The translations under genes and the position numbers were made by a program. DNA of 64,000 nucleotides from Rossellomorea aquimaris. Lineage in GTDB: Bacteria; Bacillota; Bacilli; Bacillales; Bacillaceae_B. How positions within the stretch are numbered: position 1 is the stretch's first letter; each line of letters opens with the position of its first letter. The notes beneath the pieces are model-generated. The model saw nothing but the letters and a program-made list of their open reading frames with translations, was not told the origin of the DNA and did no database searches. Below, one piece after another: positions 9,198 to 18,045 of this stretch. Where the stretch lies: assembly GCF_003315075.1 (NCBI RefSeq), contig NZ_QNRJ01000001.1, positions 415,158 through 479,157 of the forward strand, given 5' to 3'.

Positions 9198-9215
9198 TGA
9201 TCCCCTTAAAAAAAT

Positions 9216-9443
9216 TTATCCTTTTTTAATCCAGAATGTAAATACATCATTTTCTTCATTTGAATCGAGCAATTCATGTCCTGTAGATTTAGCCCAGGCT
9301 GTTAAGTCACTTTTAGCACCTTTATCCGTTGTTTGAATCTCTAAAATTTGACCAGTTTCAATTTCTTTTATTGCCTTTCGAGTTTTTACAATCGGCATCG
9401 GGCAGGCTAATCCTTTAGCATCTAGTACTTTATCTGCGTTCAT
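9216..9443 (-). CDS. tusA: TusA-family sulfur carrier protein
   Basis: A 75-residue single-domain TusA protein with DAKGLACPMPIVKTRKA (Cys 14) and the conserved TDKGAKSDLTAWAKSTGHE. It carries sulfur as a Cys-persulfide. It is very similar to the TusA half of the fusion at 8066-8638, suggesting duplication. First gene after cstR; AGGAGG before the ATG and a perfect CstR-type palindrome 34 bp upstream. Confidence 0.94.
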   Translation of the reverse strand: MNADKVLDAKGLACPMPIVKTRKAIKEIETGQILEIQTTDKGAKSDLTAWAKSTGHELLDSNEENDVFTFWIKKG

Positions 9444-9476
9444 TTATAATTCCTCCTAAGAATGATTGTATTTAAA

Positions 9477-9492
9477 ATACCTATAAGGGTAT
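9477..9492 (-). promoter_or_regulatory. Putative CstR operator upstream of tusA
   Basis: ATACCTATAAGGGTAT: perfect ATACC/GGTAT half-sites with N6 spacing, between cstR and tusA. It would make the downstream sulfur operon CstR-controlled. Confidence 0.75.
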
Positions 9493-9528
9493 ATTATATG
9501 ATATAAAAAAAGATGTCAACTTCTTTTT

Positions 9529-9789
9529 TTATCGACTCTTCACTAATAAATTCACTGCTTCTTTTACAAGGGTTTCTGTATTTTCACCCGTCTCTTGTGA
9601 ATCCCTTACGCACTCTACAAGATTCATACTGACGATTAAGCCTACGGAACGGTCCAGAGCTGTTTTTGCTGCGGAAAGTTGAGTGATAACGTCTTTACAA
9701 TCTTCCCCTTGCTCCATCATTCTAACGATTCCACGGAGCTGCCCTTCGACACGTTTAATTCGATTCTTAACTTGTGAATTGTATTCCAT
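9529..9789 (-). CDS. cstR: CsoR-family persulfide-sensing repressor CstR
   Basis: An 86-residue all-helical repressor. The two key cysteines are at residues 31 (EDCKDVITQL) and 60 (NLVECVRD), the same positions as in staphylococcal CstR. The His of the copper-sensing CsoR set is absent, which favours a persulfide sensor. In that family persulfide forms an inter-subunit polysulfide bridge and releases the DNA. Start ATG has AGGAGG upstream; a longer reading frame to 9933 would run back through a terminator hairpin and is rejected. An operator at 9838-9853 implies autoregulation. Confidence 0.94.
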   Translation of the reverse strand: MEYNSQVKNRIKRVEGQLRGIVRMMEQGEDCKDVITQLSAAKTALDRSVGLIVSMNLVECVRDSQETGENTETLVKEAVNLLVKSR

Positions 9790-9837
9790 AAAGACACCTC
9801 CTGTTGGCTTGTTGTTTCCTGCTACAATTACAATAAT

Positions 9838-9853
9838 ATACCCCATTAGGTAT
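9838..9853 (-). promoter_or_regulatory. Putative CstR autoregulatory operator
   Basis: ATACCCCATTAGGTAT, perfect half-sites with N6 spacing, 49 bp upstream of the cstR start. Confidence 0.75.
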
Positions 9854-9897
9854 AATGTCAAGAAGATAATCCACCATTTTTTATAAAAACAGCTAAA

Positions 9898-9933
9898 TAA
9901 AAAAATGAGCACAATTTCTCCAATTGTACTCAT
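9898..9933 (-). terminator. Terminator of the M24 peptidase gene
   Basis: Stem ATGAGTACAATT/AATTGTGCTCAT (one mismatch) with a 5-base loop and seven U on the minus strand, just after the stop at 9941. Confidence 0.88.
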
Positions 9934-9940
9934 TCACTCA

Positions 9941-11194
9941 TTATATAAGATAGAAGCCCATTTGCCTTTTCGCCATATATTCCAATTGATTCTGTATGAA
10001 GGCAACGGGCTCTTCCAGATAAATCGGGACAATCTGATTCCATTCTGGAACGTATTGCTTGATGTTGAACTCCAAGGCATAGCATGTATTTGCTGTTAGA
10101 GGCAGATCCCCTTTTATGGGGATGTCCCTTTGTTGATCATATAATCCCATTAAGGCCCCTGCTTCATGACAGTGATACCCGATGGGGTGAGAATAAAGCA
10201 TCGCCTCTATCTCCTCACCTCTTGCCTTGTTCATTGCCCGTTGAAATACTTCATTACCTGTTCTTCCCACCTTCATTTCTTCTGTGATGATATCTTCAAA
10301 TCTTAGAGCTGTTTGTAATGCGGATTGAAGTCCTTCAGGAGCTTCTTCCTCCCCTGGATAGAGAACGTATGCGAGTTGCTGGGTGTCTGTCGCTAAACCG
10401 AGATAACGAATACCAAAATCCAAATGTACAATATCTCCACATCGAATGATTTCCCCTTCTAATCGTTCCATCGCTGCCCCTTTTCTTTGTAAATCCACCG
10501 TAGGGTAAAAGGACGTTTCCATTCCTAGATCCAATACGCATTGCCTTATCCAATCAACTACATCTTCAGTCGTTGTAATACCAGGATGGATCACCGCTCC
10601 GGATAAAGCTTCTGCCGCTATTTTCCTCGCAAATTCCGCTATTGAAGGGTAGGCTGTGAGTTCCTTCGATGACCTGATCGACAGCCAATCAACAATGATG
10701 TGTTGGGCAGACACAAATTTATGTGAGTACTCATCGAGAAGTATGCTCAAATGTTGGTAAAACGAATGACTTAAACCATCACTTGCAGCAAAAGTTGGGG
10801 AATAGTTCAAGGCAATGGTATCAGGGCAGTGAACTTCTACAAGTCTTTTAAGGCACTCCCATTGATCACATTCTTCAGGCTTCCAGACCCGTTCATAAAA
10901 TGGCTCAAAGTTCGGATTAGGGTGCAGTACCCACCTTTTCACTTGTTGATCTCCGTCAAGATAAAACACTAGAATCGTCAATCTCCCGGAACCATCTATT
11001 GATGCCGGGTAGAGACTTTTCAAAACAGGATCTTCATTATACTCTCTGCCCGCAATAATCCACATATCTAGATTATTCTTTTTCATTAAGGAAGGTAAAA
11101 GGGTATTAAGTCGATGAAACAGCCATCGGTTCTGTGTTTCTTCTCTTTTCTTCAACGGAAGAATTCCCGGTAAATGTTTCATATCTCCACTCAT
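9941..11194 (-). CDS. M24-family metallopeptidase (Xaa-Pro peptidase-like)
   Basis: A 417-residue cytoplasmic protein with a creatinase-type N-terminal domain and a C-terminal pita-bread fold (from about residue 170). The metal-ligand Asp is in VHLDFGIRY, and the later motifs are HPIGYHCHEAG and a Glu in YALEFNI. The usual second Asp of the DxxxxxxxxxxD pair falls in GLATDTQQLAY. It is likely a Xaa-Pro-type aminopeptidase; the substrate is unknown. I chose ATG at 11194 because GGGAG lies 8 bases upstream; a GTG at 11203 overlaps that site. Confidence 0.88.
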   Translation of the reverse strand: MSGDMKHLPGILPLKKREETQNRWLFHRLNTLLPSLMKKNNLDMWIIAGREYNEDPVLKSLYPASIDGSGRLTILVFYLDGDQQVKRWVLHPNPNFEPFYERVWKPEECDQWECLKRLVEVHCPDTIALNYSPTFAASDGLSHSFYQHLSILLDEYSHKFVSAQHIIVDWLSIRSSKELTAYPSIAEFARKIAAEALSGAVIHPGITTTEDVVDWIRQCVLDLGMETSFYPTVDLQRKGAAMERLEGEIIRCGDIVHLDFGIRYLGLATDTQQLAYVLYPGEEEAPEGLQSALQTALRFEDIITEEMKVGRTGNEVFQRAMNKARGEEIEAMLYSHPIGYHCHEAGALMGLYDQQRDIPIKGDLPLTANTCYALEFNIKQYVPEWNQIVPIYLEEPVAFIQNQLEYMAKRQMGFYLI

Positions 11195-11259
11195 GGGTAT
11201 CACTCCCTCATTTCATTGATTTTATTACATTTTCGACAAAAGATGATTATTCCCTCCTG

Positions 11260-11301
11260 AAAAATAAAAATGACCATTGGATAAAATACCCCCAATGGTC
11301 A
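11260..11301 (-). terminator. Terminator of the ArsA-like ATPase gene
   Basis: Stem TGACCATTGG/CCAATGGTCA followed on the minus strand by TTTTTATTTTT. Confidence 0.88.
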
Positions 11302-11326
11302 GCAAGTCCATATGTATACTCTTATA

Positions 11327-12286
11327 TTAGATGGTTCTTTCACTACTCATTACTTCTCTCTGTAGATAATCTACAAACTCTTCGAGATGACGCGGTGAAC
11401 AAATATCTTCTTCTAATAGAGGAATTCGATACAATGTCTGGTTTGTGAATTTCTCCCTCATCAGCTTTAGGTATAACTTTTCCTGGTCCCTCCTTTTTTG
11501 CAGGAACTCTCCATCTGCCTGATTCGGGAGGATCTTATTTATGATCAGTCCCCCAATTTTCAATCCGTGCTTAGACATTAATTCAATGGCTTTTTCCGTT
11601 TCCAGTATCGGGAGCCTCTCAGGAACGAGGACAAAGATAAATCCTGTTCTTTTTTGATCCAGTAGGATCCCCCGTACTCTTGAAAACTTTTCACGACGCT
11701 TTTGCAGGACATCATAAATGGGGTCCTCTACCGGCTCGCCATCATTTAATAGCTGTGAATAGTTCTTGTTTGTTTTCTTACGCCTTTCAAGCATCCCGTC
11801 CATCCAGACTCCCATGAGTTCAGGAAGAGATAGAAGTCGGATCGTGTGGCCTGTAGGTGCTGTGTCAAAAATGATCTTATCGAACTCATTTCCTTCCTCG
11901 AGAATGATGGAAACCATCCGGTCAAATAATGCTGCTTCTTCTGCCCCTGGTGCCGAAGCAGCCATATCGATTTGACGGTGAACCTCATTCACCATCTTTG
12001 ATTTAACCATTCCCTTTAAATTTCGTTTCACTCCGTTAATGTAATCCTTTGTTTCAATCTCCGGATTAATTTCTATCCCCCATAGATTTTTGAGTAGTGG
12101 AGTTTTCTCCCCCTTGATTTTCTGGTGAAAAATATCACCCAGGTTATGCGCGGGGTCTGTTGAGATGATTAGCGTCTTTTCTCCCATCTTCGCAAACATT
12201 ACCGCTAAAGCAGAAGCAGATGTGGATTTCCCAACACCTCCCTTACCTCCTACAAAAAGAATTGACTGTTGTTGTAATTCATTCAT
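11327..12286 (-). CDS. ArsA/GET3-family ATPase
   Basis: A 319-residue soluble P-loop ATPase with the deviant Walker A GGKGGVGKST near the N-terminus and switch I-like DPAHNLGD. Switch II-like FDTAPTGHTIRLL and a C-terminal helical part follow. The family includes arsenite-pump ATPases and tail-anchored-protein targeting factors. No arsB, arsR or arsenite Cys set is nearby, so arsenic export is unlikely. It lies 22 bp after the small Cys-Cys-ending protein gene and downstream of cstA, an arrangement I recall from other bacilli. ATG at 12286 has GGGGAGGGG upstream; a longer frame would overlap the upstream gene. Confidence 0.9.
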   Translation of the reverse strand: MNELQQQSILFVGGKGGVGKSTSASALAVMFAKMGEKTLIISTDPAHNLGDIFHQKIKGEKTPLLKNLWGIEINPEIETKDYINGVKRNLKGMVKSKMVNEVHRQIDMAASAPGAEEAALFDRMVSIILEEGNEFDKIIFDTAPTGHTIRLLSLPELMGVWMDGMLERRKKTNKNYSQLLNDGEPVEDPIYDVLQKRREKFSRVRGILLDQKRTGFIFVLVPERLPILETEKAIELMSKHGLKIGGLIINKILPNQADGEFLQKRRDQEKLYLKLMREKFTNQTLYRIPLLEEDICSPRHLEEFVDYLQREVMSSERTI

Positions 12287-12308
12287 GTATATATCCCCTC
12301 CCCATACT

Positions 12309-12578
12309 TCAACAACATCTGATTCCATCTAAGGGGGAGTGCTCCATTCCCATTCTTAAATGCCAACCGTGAAATTTCTCTATTATATATGGATAAAGTT
12401 CCAATGTGTAATAAAAAACGGGATTCGGCAGGCCAAGCATATCCGAATAGAGCAATAATAAGAATAGATCATCCTCATCTCTCAATTCCCTGGCGATTTC
12501 CGTTTTGTGAGGGAGGCGAATCATTTCATCGTATAGCTGAATGATTCTTTTGAGCTTTTCTTTCATAGACGAATCCAT
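12309..12578 (-). CDS. Small Cys-Cys-terminal protein (cory-CC-star-like)
   Basis: An 89-residue protein with two predicted helices (KEKLKRIIQLYDEMIRLP; DDLFLLLLYSDMLGL), aromatic motifs (FYYTLELYPYIIEKFHGWHLRMG) and the extreme C-terminus RCC directly before the stop. I recall a family named for this terminal Cys-Cys that occurs beside ArsA-type ATPases; the assignment is from memory. The terminal dithiol might be a metal-binding or redox site for the ATPase. Together they could energise or assemble a membrane partner, possibly CstA just upstream. Confidence 0.75.
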   Translation of the reverse strand: MDSSMKEKLKRIIQLYDEMIRLPHKTEIARELRDEDDLFLLLLYSDMLGLPNPVFYYTLELYPYIIEKFHGWHLRMGMEHSPLDGIRCC

Positions 12579-12656
12579 TAGTGTTCCCCTCCTTATAGTT
12601 GTTTCGGTAATGAGGCATGCTGATTCTGATATTCTTGTTCCTCCTTCAAAATAAGT

Positions 12657-12691
12657 AGAAAAAGGGGACTAAGAGCCCGGGTCCCCTTTTT
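12657..12691 (-). terminator. Terminator after cstA
   Basis: Stem AAGGGGAC/GTCCCCTT around a GC-rich loop, with U tracts in both orientations. It separates cstA from the small Cys-Cys protein gene. Confidence 0.85.
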
Positions 12692-12702
12692 CTATCTCCT
12701 GA

Positions 12703-14442
12703 CTAAGCAGAGAACTGTGAAGGATCATCTCCCTTTTTGGATAGGGAAGATGCCGCAGTTATTAATATCCATAAGGTGAAAATAAGAATGATACTTCCAA
12801 AGATAAAGAGCAGCATATTCCCTTCTGATTCACCTACGCCTGACCATTCAAACACGACTTGGTTAATCATCGCCCATAAGGTCATGAACATAAGGAATAC
12901 CATTGGGATTAAGGTAGCGATATAATTCCTGCCTTGGCGCTTTAGCCAGATGGTAATCAGAAGTAAACTGATTCCCGCAAGCAATTGATTCGATGTACCA
13001 AAAAGCGGCCATAGAAGGTATCCACCCGACCCGAATCCTTTAGGTCCTTGAGGTAATAAAGTTAAGGCCGCACTTGAAACAACGGCAATCGTCGTTGCAA
13101 CATGAGCATTTGTTAAAGGATTTACGTTGTACTCTTCTCCCAACTCGGCAATGATGTATCGCATCAGTCGTACAGAAGAGTCCAATGTTGTTGCAGCAAA
13201 GCTCACAATGATTACTGAAACAATCGTAGCTGCGATATCAGCAGGAATTCCTACACCTGTTGCAAGTTGTCCGGCCCCTTGGATGAAGACACCCAGCCCT
13301 GCTCCACTTGCTGCAGCAAAACCGCTGTATGTCGCTTGGAATTCTTCCACATTCGGAAAAAATGTAATACATGCAATGATCGCGATCAATGCAAGCGCTC
13401 CTTCACCAACAGCACCTAAATATCCTACAAAGCGTGCATCCGTTTCTTTATCCAACTGTTTGGACGATGTGCCCGATGAAACCAACCCGTGGAATCCGGA
13501 AATGGCACCGCAGGCAATCGTGATAAATAATAACGGGAACCAGGATACATCTGCTGCTCCGTTTGTCATTGGTGCGGTAATTTCAGGGTTAGTAAATAGA
13601 AGACCAAGATAAAGCAATCCTAAACCAACAATTAGTTGATGGGAGTTGATATAATCACGTGGCTGTAATAGCTTCCAAACAGGTAGAGTTGAAGCTATGT
13701 ACACATAGATCATCAGAATGACGATCCACACCAAGAAAGCCATGCTTGTTGAACTCAAACCAAACAATGATGTGGCTTCTTGTCCTCCGAAATAACGAAC
13801 TAAATCAATTTGCAAAAATTCAACACGACTGGCAATGACAGCTGATGCATACATGACTGCCAGTGCAACGATTGAAGGTATTAACATGCTGCCATTCCGC
13901 TTGTAAACTGAATATCCAATCCATATCGCTAGTGGGATCTGAATGAAAACTGATACGACACTTGCAGGGAATGTAATAAAAAGATTTGCGATAACCCATG
14001 CAAATACTGCATTAACCATTAATACAAGAATTAATATAATAAACAGAAATAGTACTTTTGCTCTTTTTCCAATTAACTTATTGGCCAATGAACCGACGGA
14101 TTGTCCCTTATTTCGAACGGAAAGAACCAAAGTTCCAAAATCATGCACCCCGGCTGCAAATACTGTCCCTAAAATGACCCATAAAAATGCGGGAAGCCAT
14201 CCCCAGTAAACGGCGATTGCCGGTCCTACAATCGGAGCCGCCCCCGCCACTGAAGTAAAATGGTGACCCCACAGAACAAACTTATTCGTCGGGACGAAAT
14301 CGACACCATCTTTGTATTGGTGTGCCGGTGTCACATAATTGGGATCCAGACGGTACACCCGCTCAGCAATAAGCTTAGAATAATATTTATACCCAAACAA
14401 AAAGACAAGCCCTCCTATTACCGCTAACCATATACCACTCAT
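12703..14442 (-). CDS. cstA: CstA-family carbon starvation transporter
   Basis: A 579-residue polytopic membrane protein with some 15 hydrophobic segments. It has the CstA signatures VPTNKFVLWGHHFTSVAGAAPIVGPAIA, HDFGTL and SGFHGLVSSGTSSKQ. CstA proteins take up peptides and, as shown in enterobacteria, pyruvate. It is unrelated to the sulfur protein also called CstA. ATG at 14442 has GGAGG 6 bases upstream. Two GTATAC-centred elements lie upstream (14464-14505). Terminated before the small Cys-Cys gene, yet the gene order suggests a shared function. Confidence 0.94.
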   Translation of the reverse strand: MSGIWLAVIGGLVFLFGYKYYSKLIAERVYRLDPNYVTPAHQYKDGVDFVPTNKFVLWGHHFTSVAGAAPIVGPAIAVYWGWLPAFLWVILGTVFAAGVHDFGTLVLSVRNKGQSVGSLANKLIGKRAKVLFLFIILILVLMVNAVFAWVIANLFITFPASVVSVFIQIPLAIWIGYSVYKRNGSMLIPSIVALAVMYASAVIASRVEFLQIDLVRYFGGQEATSLFGLSSTSMAFLVWIVILMIYVYIASTLPVWKLLQPRDYINSHQLIVGLGLLYLGLLFTNPEITAPMTNGAADVSWFPLLFITIACGAISGFHGLVSSGTSSKQLDKETDARFVGYLGAVGEGALALIAIIACITFFPNVEEFQATYSGFAAASGAGLGVFIQGAGQLATGVGIPADIAATIVSVIIVSFAATTLDSSVRLMRYIIAELGEEYNVNPLTNAHVATTIAVVSSAALTLLPQGPKGFGSGGYLLWPLFGTSNQLLAGISLLLITIWLKRQGRNYIATLIPMVFLMFMTLWAMINQVVFEWSGVGESEGNMLLFIFGSIILIFTLWILITAASSLSKKGDDPSQFSA

Positions 14443-14463
14443 CAAATTCCTCCTTCATCTTTT

Positions 14464-14505
14464 AATGTGTATACATTTAAATATCTGAATTTTTAGAATG
14501 TATAC
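14464..14505 (-). promoter_or_regulatory. Paired GTATAC elements upstream of cstA
   Basis: AATGTGTATACATT (14464-14477) and AATGTATAC (14497-14505) both centre on the palindrome GTATAC, 20-60 bp upstream of the cstA start. The form recalls GntR-family operators. No regulator can be named. Confidence 0.3.
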
Positions 14506-14580
14506 GCTTACTACATTTTACATTGGGTTTTTATGGTTTTCAATGAGAACATTTACTCTTATTGGTCTTTTAAGCCAAAT

Positions 14581-14610
14581 AAAAAGACAGATTCTATAAT
14601 AGAATCTGCC
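14581..14610 (-). terminator. Terminator of the Spo0M-like gene
   Basis: Stem CAGATTCTA/TAGAATCTG followed on the minus strand by TCTTTTTATTT. Confidence 0.88.
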
Positions 14611-14616
14611 CTATAG

Positions 14617-15021
14617 TTAAACGACGTATATGCTATCCTCATCTGTCGGATCTACCGCTTGGGGTATGTCTACTGTCGTTCTTAGAATGGTTTTGTTAGC
14701 ATCCGTTGTTTTCGGATGATCTGAAGATGTAGGAAACGTGAAAGAGATCCTCTTTTCTTCACCCGCACCGATTGTACCGATCTTATCAAGGACAATCGTA
14801 TCTAAATCTTTTTCATGATAGGAAAAGTCACTATCTTTTTTATCCTCCTCATACTTCTCAAGAAGCAATAAATGAATTTCATTAATAGGCTGATCGGCCA
14901 TGCCACCGATCAAAACGACTTCACCTTCAATTGAATCCCCAGGGGAAATTTTAGTTTTGTGCACGATTGTATCTACTTTAACATGTCCTATCCCGATACT
15001 GGACAAAAACTGTTTAAACAT
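14617..15021 (-). CDS. Short Spo0M-like (arrestin-fold) protein
   Basis: A 134-residue protein that matches the N-terminal part of sporulation-control protein Spo0M. It has VDTIVHKTKISPGDSIEGEVVLIGG, a beta-rich middle and the ending VDPTDEDSIYVV. Spo0M itself is about twice as long, so this is either a one-domain family member or a truncated copy. The frame closes with a regular stop and terminator, which argues against decay. AAAGGTGG precedes the ATG. Confidence 0.78.
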   Translation of the reverse strand: MFKQFLSSIGIGHVKVDTIVHKTKISPGDSIEGEVVLIGGMADQPINEIHLLLLEKYEEDKKDSDFSYHEKDLDTIVLDKIGTIGAGEEKRISFTFPTSSDHPKTTDANKTILRTTVDIPQAVDPTDEDSIYVV

Positions 15022-15150
15022 ATTTCAGCCACCTTTCATATACCTGATTGTCTTTACCCTAACATGTACCCCTCTTATTCATCCATTCCTACATATTCTG
15101 CGAGTTTTCCGCAAAGAATATGAGAGAAACATTGGAAAGGAGTGAATAAA

Positions 15151-15480
15151 ATGAAAAAAATGGTTGTATCTATCTTAGCTGTATTCCTGATTAGCCTGAG
15201 TGTCGGTACATTTGCAGCAGCAGAAGGTGAACCACAAACACCTAAGGTAAACCTTACTGAAGAACAAAAATCAGAGCTTGCCCAATTGCATGAACAAATG
15301 TATTCAACAAAAAAAGAACTTGTGAAGAAATATGTAGAATATGGCGTCTTCTCAAAAGAACAAGGGGACAACGTACTTAAAATGATGGAAGCTAAGTATC
15401 AAAAACTGAAAGAAAATGACTACATGATGAGATGGCATCCTCATCCACACCATGGAAAAAAACTAGATCACAAAGAGTAG
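15151..15480 (+). CDS. Secreted YckD-like (DUF2680) protein
   Basis: A 109-residue exported protein. It has a signal peptide (KKMVVSILAVFLISLSVGTFAAAEG) and then a small helical DUF2680 domain (LTEEQKSELAQLHEQMYSTKKELVKKYVEYG, KEQGDNVLKMMEAKY). The tail is histidine-rich (RWHPHPHHGKK) and could bind metal. Function unknown. ATG at 15151 is 8 bases from AGGAG; a GTG nine bases earlier overlaps it. Confidence 0.85.
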   Translation: MKKMVVSILAVFLISLSVGTFAAAEGEPQTPKVNLTEEQKSELAQLHEQMYSTKKELVKKYVEYGVFSKEQGDNVLKMMEAKYQKLKENDYMMRWHPHPHHGKKLDHKE

Positions 15481-15482
15481 GC

Positions 15483-15505
15483 GGAAGGGCTATTTTGGCC
15501 CTTCC
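15483..15505 (+). terminator. Hairpin after the YckD-like gene
   Basis: Stem GGAAGGGC/GCCCTTCC, loop TATTTTG. The U tract is absent, so it may only be a weak terminator or an mRNA-stabilising 3' hairpin between convergent genes. Confidence 0.45.
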
Positions 15506-15538
15506 CTCCTTAAATGATCAGGAAATTCCCTCCCGTAA

Positions 15539-16558
15539 TTAAGAAAGGCTCCTTAAGATTCCAGACACTTTGTTTATATCTTCCATTGAAACATCATAAT
15601 GAGTGGTAAAACGTACAAGAGTAGGTCCAAAGGTCACTGCCAGTATCCCCTTTTCTTTTAACTCATCAATAAATTGCTCTGATGTGATTCCTCTTCCCTT
15701 TACATCTGCCACGACAATATTTGTATCAACAGAATTGATTACTTCAATTCCCTTGCAGGCTTGAAGGGTTTCTTTAAGTACGATTGCTTTCTCATGATCC
15801 TCCACTAATCGCTCTCTCATAGTTGTTAATGCAACCAATCCTGGAGCAGCAACCATCCCTACCTGTCTTAACCCCCCGCCTAATCGCTTTCTCCACTTAC
15901 GGGCACGATTAATGAATGAATGATCACCTGCGATAATAGACCCTATAGGGGCACCCAACCCTTTGGATAAGCATATTTGCACAGTATCACAATGATCAGT
16001 GAACTCCCTGATATCTCTCCCACTGGCATTTACTGCATTAAAGAGCCGTGCTCCATCGATGTGCACGGGAATTGAATGTTTTTTCGCAAGAGTATAGATC
16101 GCCTTCATATTCTCTGGGGACACAATGGCTCCACCTGCGCGGTTATGTGTATTCTCCAAACAAATGAGCCCTGTTTCTGGAAAATGCTGATCTTCAGTAC
16201 GTATAGCCTCTTCTACTTCAATCGGATCCATCTCACCATTTATCCCATGGATCGTACGTGTTTGAACACCTGCCAATGCGGCAACCGCTCCTGATTCATA
16301 ATAGAAAATATGGGAATTCGCTTCTAATAGAATTTCATTCCCTGGACGTGTGTGTGTTAAAACAGCAATTTGATTACCTTGAGTACCACTTGTTACAAAT
16401 AGCGCCGCTTCTTTACCAAGTAAGGTGGCCGCTTCTCTCTCAAGCTTTATGACTGTAGGATCTTCTCCATACACATCATCCCCTACTTCAGCCTCAAAGG
16501 CAGCCCTACGCATTTCTTCCGTTGGTTTTGTAACTGTATCACTTCTTAAATCAATCAA
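15539..16558 (-). CDS. ltaE: Low-specificity L-threonine aldolase
   Basis: A 339-residue PLP enzyme of fold type I that cleaves threonine or allo-threonine to glycine and acetaldehyde. Recognisable are the N-terminal [46 protein letters not shown] and the PLP lysine in [12 protein letters not shown]. Full length for the family. It starts at TTG with GGAGG 9 bases upstream. Single gene; a 219-bp gap separates it from the divergent HTH/TPR regulator. Confidence 0.94.
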   Translation of the reverse strand: MIDLRSDTVTKPTEEMRRAAFEAEVGDDVYGEDPTVIKLEREAATLLGKEAALFVTSGTQGNQIAVLTHTRPGNEILLEANSHIFYYESGAVAALAGVQTRTIHGINGEMDPIEVEEAIRTEDQHFPETGLICLENTHNRAGGAIVSPENMKAIYTLAKKHSIPVHIDGARLFNAVNASGRDIREFTDHCDTVQICLSKGLGAPIGSIIAGDHSFINRARKWRKRLGGGLRQVGMVAAPGLVALTTMRERLVEDHEKAIVLKETLQACKGIEVINSVDTNIVVADVKGRGITSEQFIDELKEKGILAVTFGPTLVRFTTHYDVSMEDINKVSGILRSLS

Positions 16559-16777
16559 AATGAAATACCTCCTCTTAAAACTTCCCTAGTGTCATTATAT
16601 CAAAGGAAGGCGTTTGATGAATCAACCTTCAGATGAATAAAAGACCATACAAAATACCCAGAAAAAATATAATTATAGGAATATTCAAAACATTTACCTC
16701 TTTTATATGTTACTATTTTAATAATCATTTACCTAAAATAGAAGAGCCATTAAAGCCAGTTAGAGGAGAAGGATCAT

Positions 16778-18034
16778 ATGACAATCGGTTCTAAAATCCG
16801 CTTTCACAGACTAAAACGAAATTTAACACAAGAAGATTTATCAAAAGGGATTATTTCCGTATCATACCTTTCCAAACTGGAAAACAATCAAGTTACTCCG
16901 TCAAATGACATCATTCATTTACTCTGTGGCCGATTAGGTGTAAATAGTCTGCTTGATACGACTGCCCATTTGAACAAACTACTTCAGAATTGGAACCATG
17001 CCCTACTGTGGAATAAAACAGAGGAAGCTAAGTCGATCCATGTGGACGTTAAGAAGGACCTGGAACAGACGGATGATCTCATTCCGCATTTATTCTATAA
17101 AATCCTTTGCTTCCGTGTTCAATTAATTCAAGGGAACCTTAAGAATGCGTTGGAACACATGAAACAAATCCAATCCAATTATAAAGAACTGACCGATACG
17201 CTGAAATTCTATTATCACAAATACAAAGGGAACTATTATTATTTGATTGAAGAGTACGATAAAGCCAAAGGAGAACTGAAAGAAGCTGAAACCTGCTATG
17301 TAGTTGGAAATGTGATAAATGAAGAAGAAAGAGCAGATTTATATTATTTATTCAGCCTGGTCTTGACCCGTTTAAGTATGTACCGATTAGCAATCTTCTA
17401 CGGCGAGAAGTCACTCTCCATTTTCCAGGGCGTCTACTATCAGAAGAGATGCGCCGAGGTGCATTTGATTCTAGGAATTTGCTATCGGCGTATACGTTAT
17501 AGCGAAGAAGCGATAAAGCATTATGATTGGGCCAATTTCATTTCTCAATCCATAGACTATACGTCGTTAAACTCAAAGGTAGAGCAAAACTTAGGATATT
17601 TAAAATCATTTATGAACAAGAGCGATGAAGCCATTCAGCATTATTTGCGAAGTATTGAATTGAAAGGGTCAGACGAAGAAGGAAAGCTCTACTCTATTCT
17701 CTCTTTGGTTAAGGAATATTATAAAAAGAACCAATTTTCCGAAGTGCGATTCTGGTTACCTAAAGGATTACATCTTTGCTCTAAAGAAAAGTTCCCGGAT
17801 AAATTCTATCAATTATCATATTATCAGTTTGCTTTAAATGATTTCCCACAAGGTTTTGAAGCTTTTATGAAGGAGTATGCACTGCCCTTCTTTAAAAAGA
17901 GCGGATCCCATCTATTATATGCTGAGTATTCTAAATTCCTTGGCCAATATTACCAGGGGGTTAGAAAATATAAATATGCAGCATTTCATCTAAATGAAGC
18001 CAATCTCATTTATGAAGAAATGTTAACTTTATAG
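16778..18034 (+). CDS. HTH-TPR regulator of the RNPP (NprR-like) type
   Basis: A 418-residue cytoplasmic regulator. Residues 1-60 form an XRE-type helix-turn-helix (GSKIRFHRLKRNLTQEDLSKG, VSYLSKLENNQ). The rest is a stack of TPR helices (YYYLIEEYDKAKGELKEAE, CYRRIRYSEEAIKHYDWA, NEAIQHYLRS-like). The length and architecture match NprR of the B. cereus group, a quorum-sensing regulator that binds a re-imported oligopeptide and has Rap-like phosphatase-binding ability. The stop codon overlaps the AGGAGG site of a small secreted-peptide gene, as in nprR-nprX. AGAGGAGAAGG precedes the ATG. Targets are unknown. Confidence 0.9.
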   Translation: MTIGSKIRFHRLKRNLTQEDLSKGIISVSYLSKLENNQVTPSNDIIHLLCGRLGVNSLLDTTAHLNKLLQNWNHALLWNKTEEAKSIHVDVKKDLEQTDDLIPHLFYKILCFRVQLIQGNLKNALEHMKQIQSNYKELTDTLKFYYHKYKGNYYYLIEEYDKAKGELKEAETCYVVGNVINEEERADLYYLFSLVLTRLSMYRLAIFYGEKSLSIFQGVYYQKRCAEVHLILGICYRRIRYSEEAIKHYDWANFISQSIDYTSLNSKVEQNLGYLKSFMNKSDEAIQHYLRSIELKGSDEEGKLYSILSLVKEYYKKNQFSEVRFWLPKGLHLCSKEKFPDKFYQLSYYQFALNDFPQGFEAFMKEYALPFFKKSGSHLLYAEYSKFLGQYYQGVRKYKYAAFHLNEANLIYEEMLTL

Positions 18035-18045
18035 GAGGTGAAATG

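Noticed and set aside
9790-9933. N-terminal extension of CstR by 48 residues.
   Set aside because: It would run through the M24-gene terminator and the CstR operator; the internal ATG has AGGAGG and gives the normal family length.
11180-11215. TGATACCC near the M24 gene start as a further CstR site.
   Set aside because: Only one half-site; no GGTAT partner at the N6 distance, and the gene has no sulfur link.
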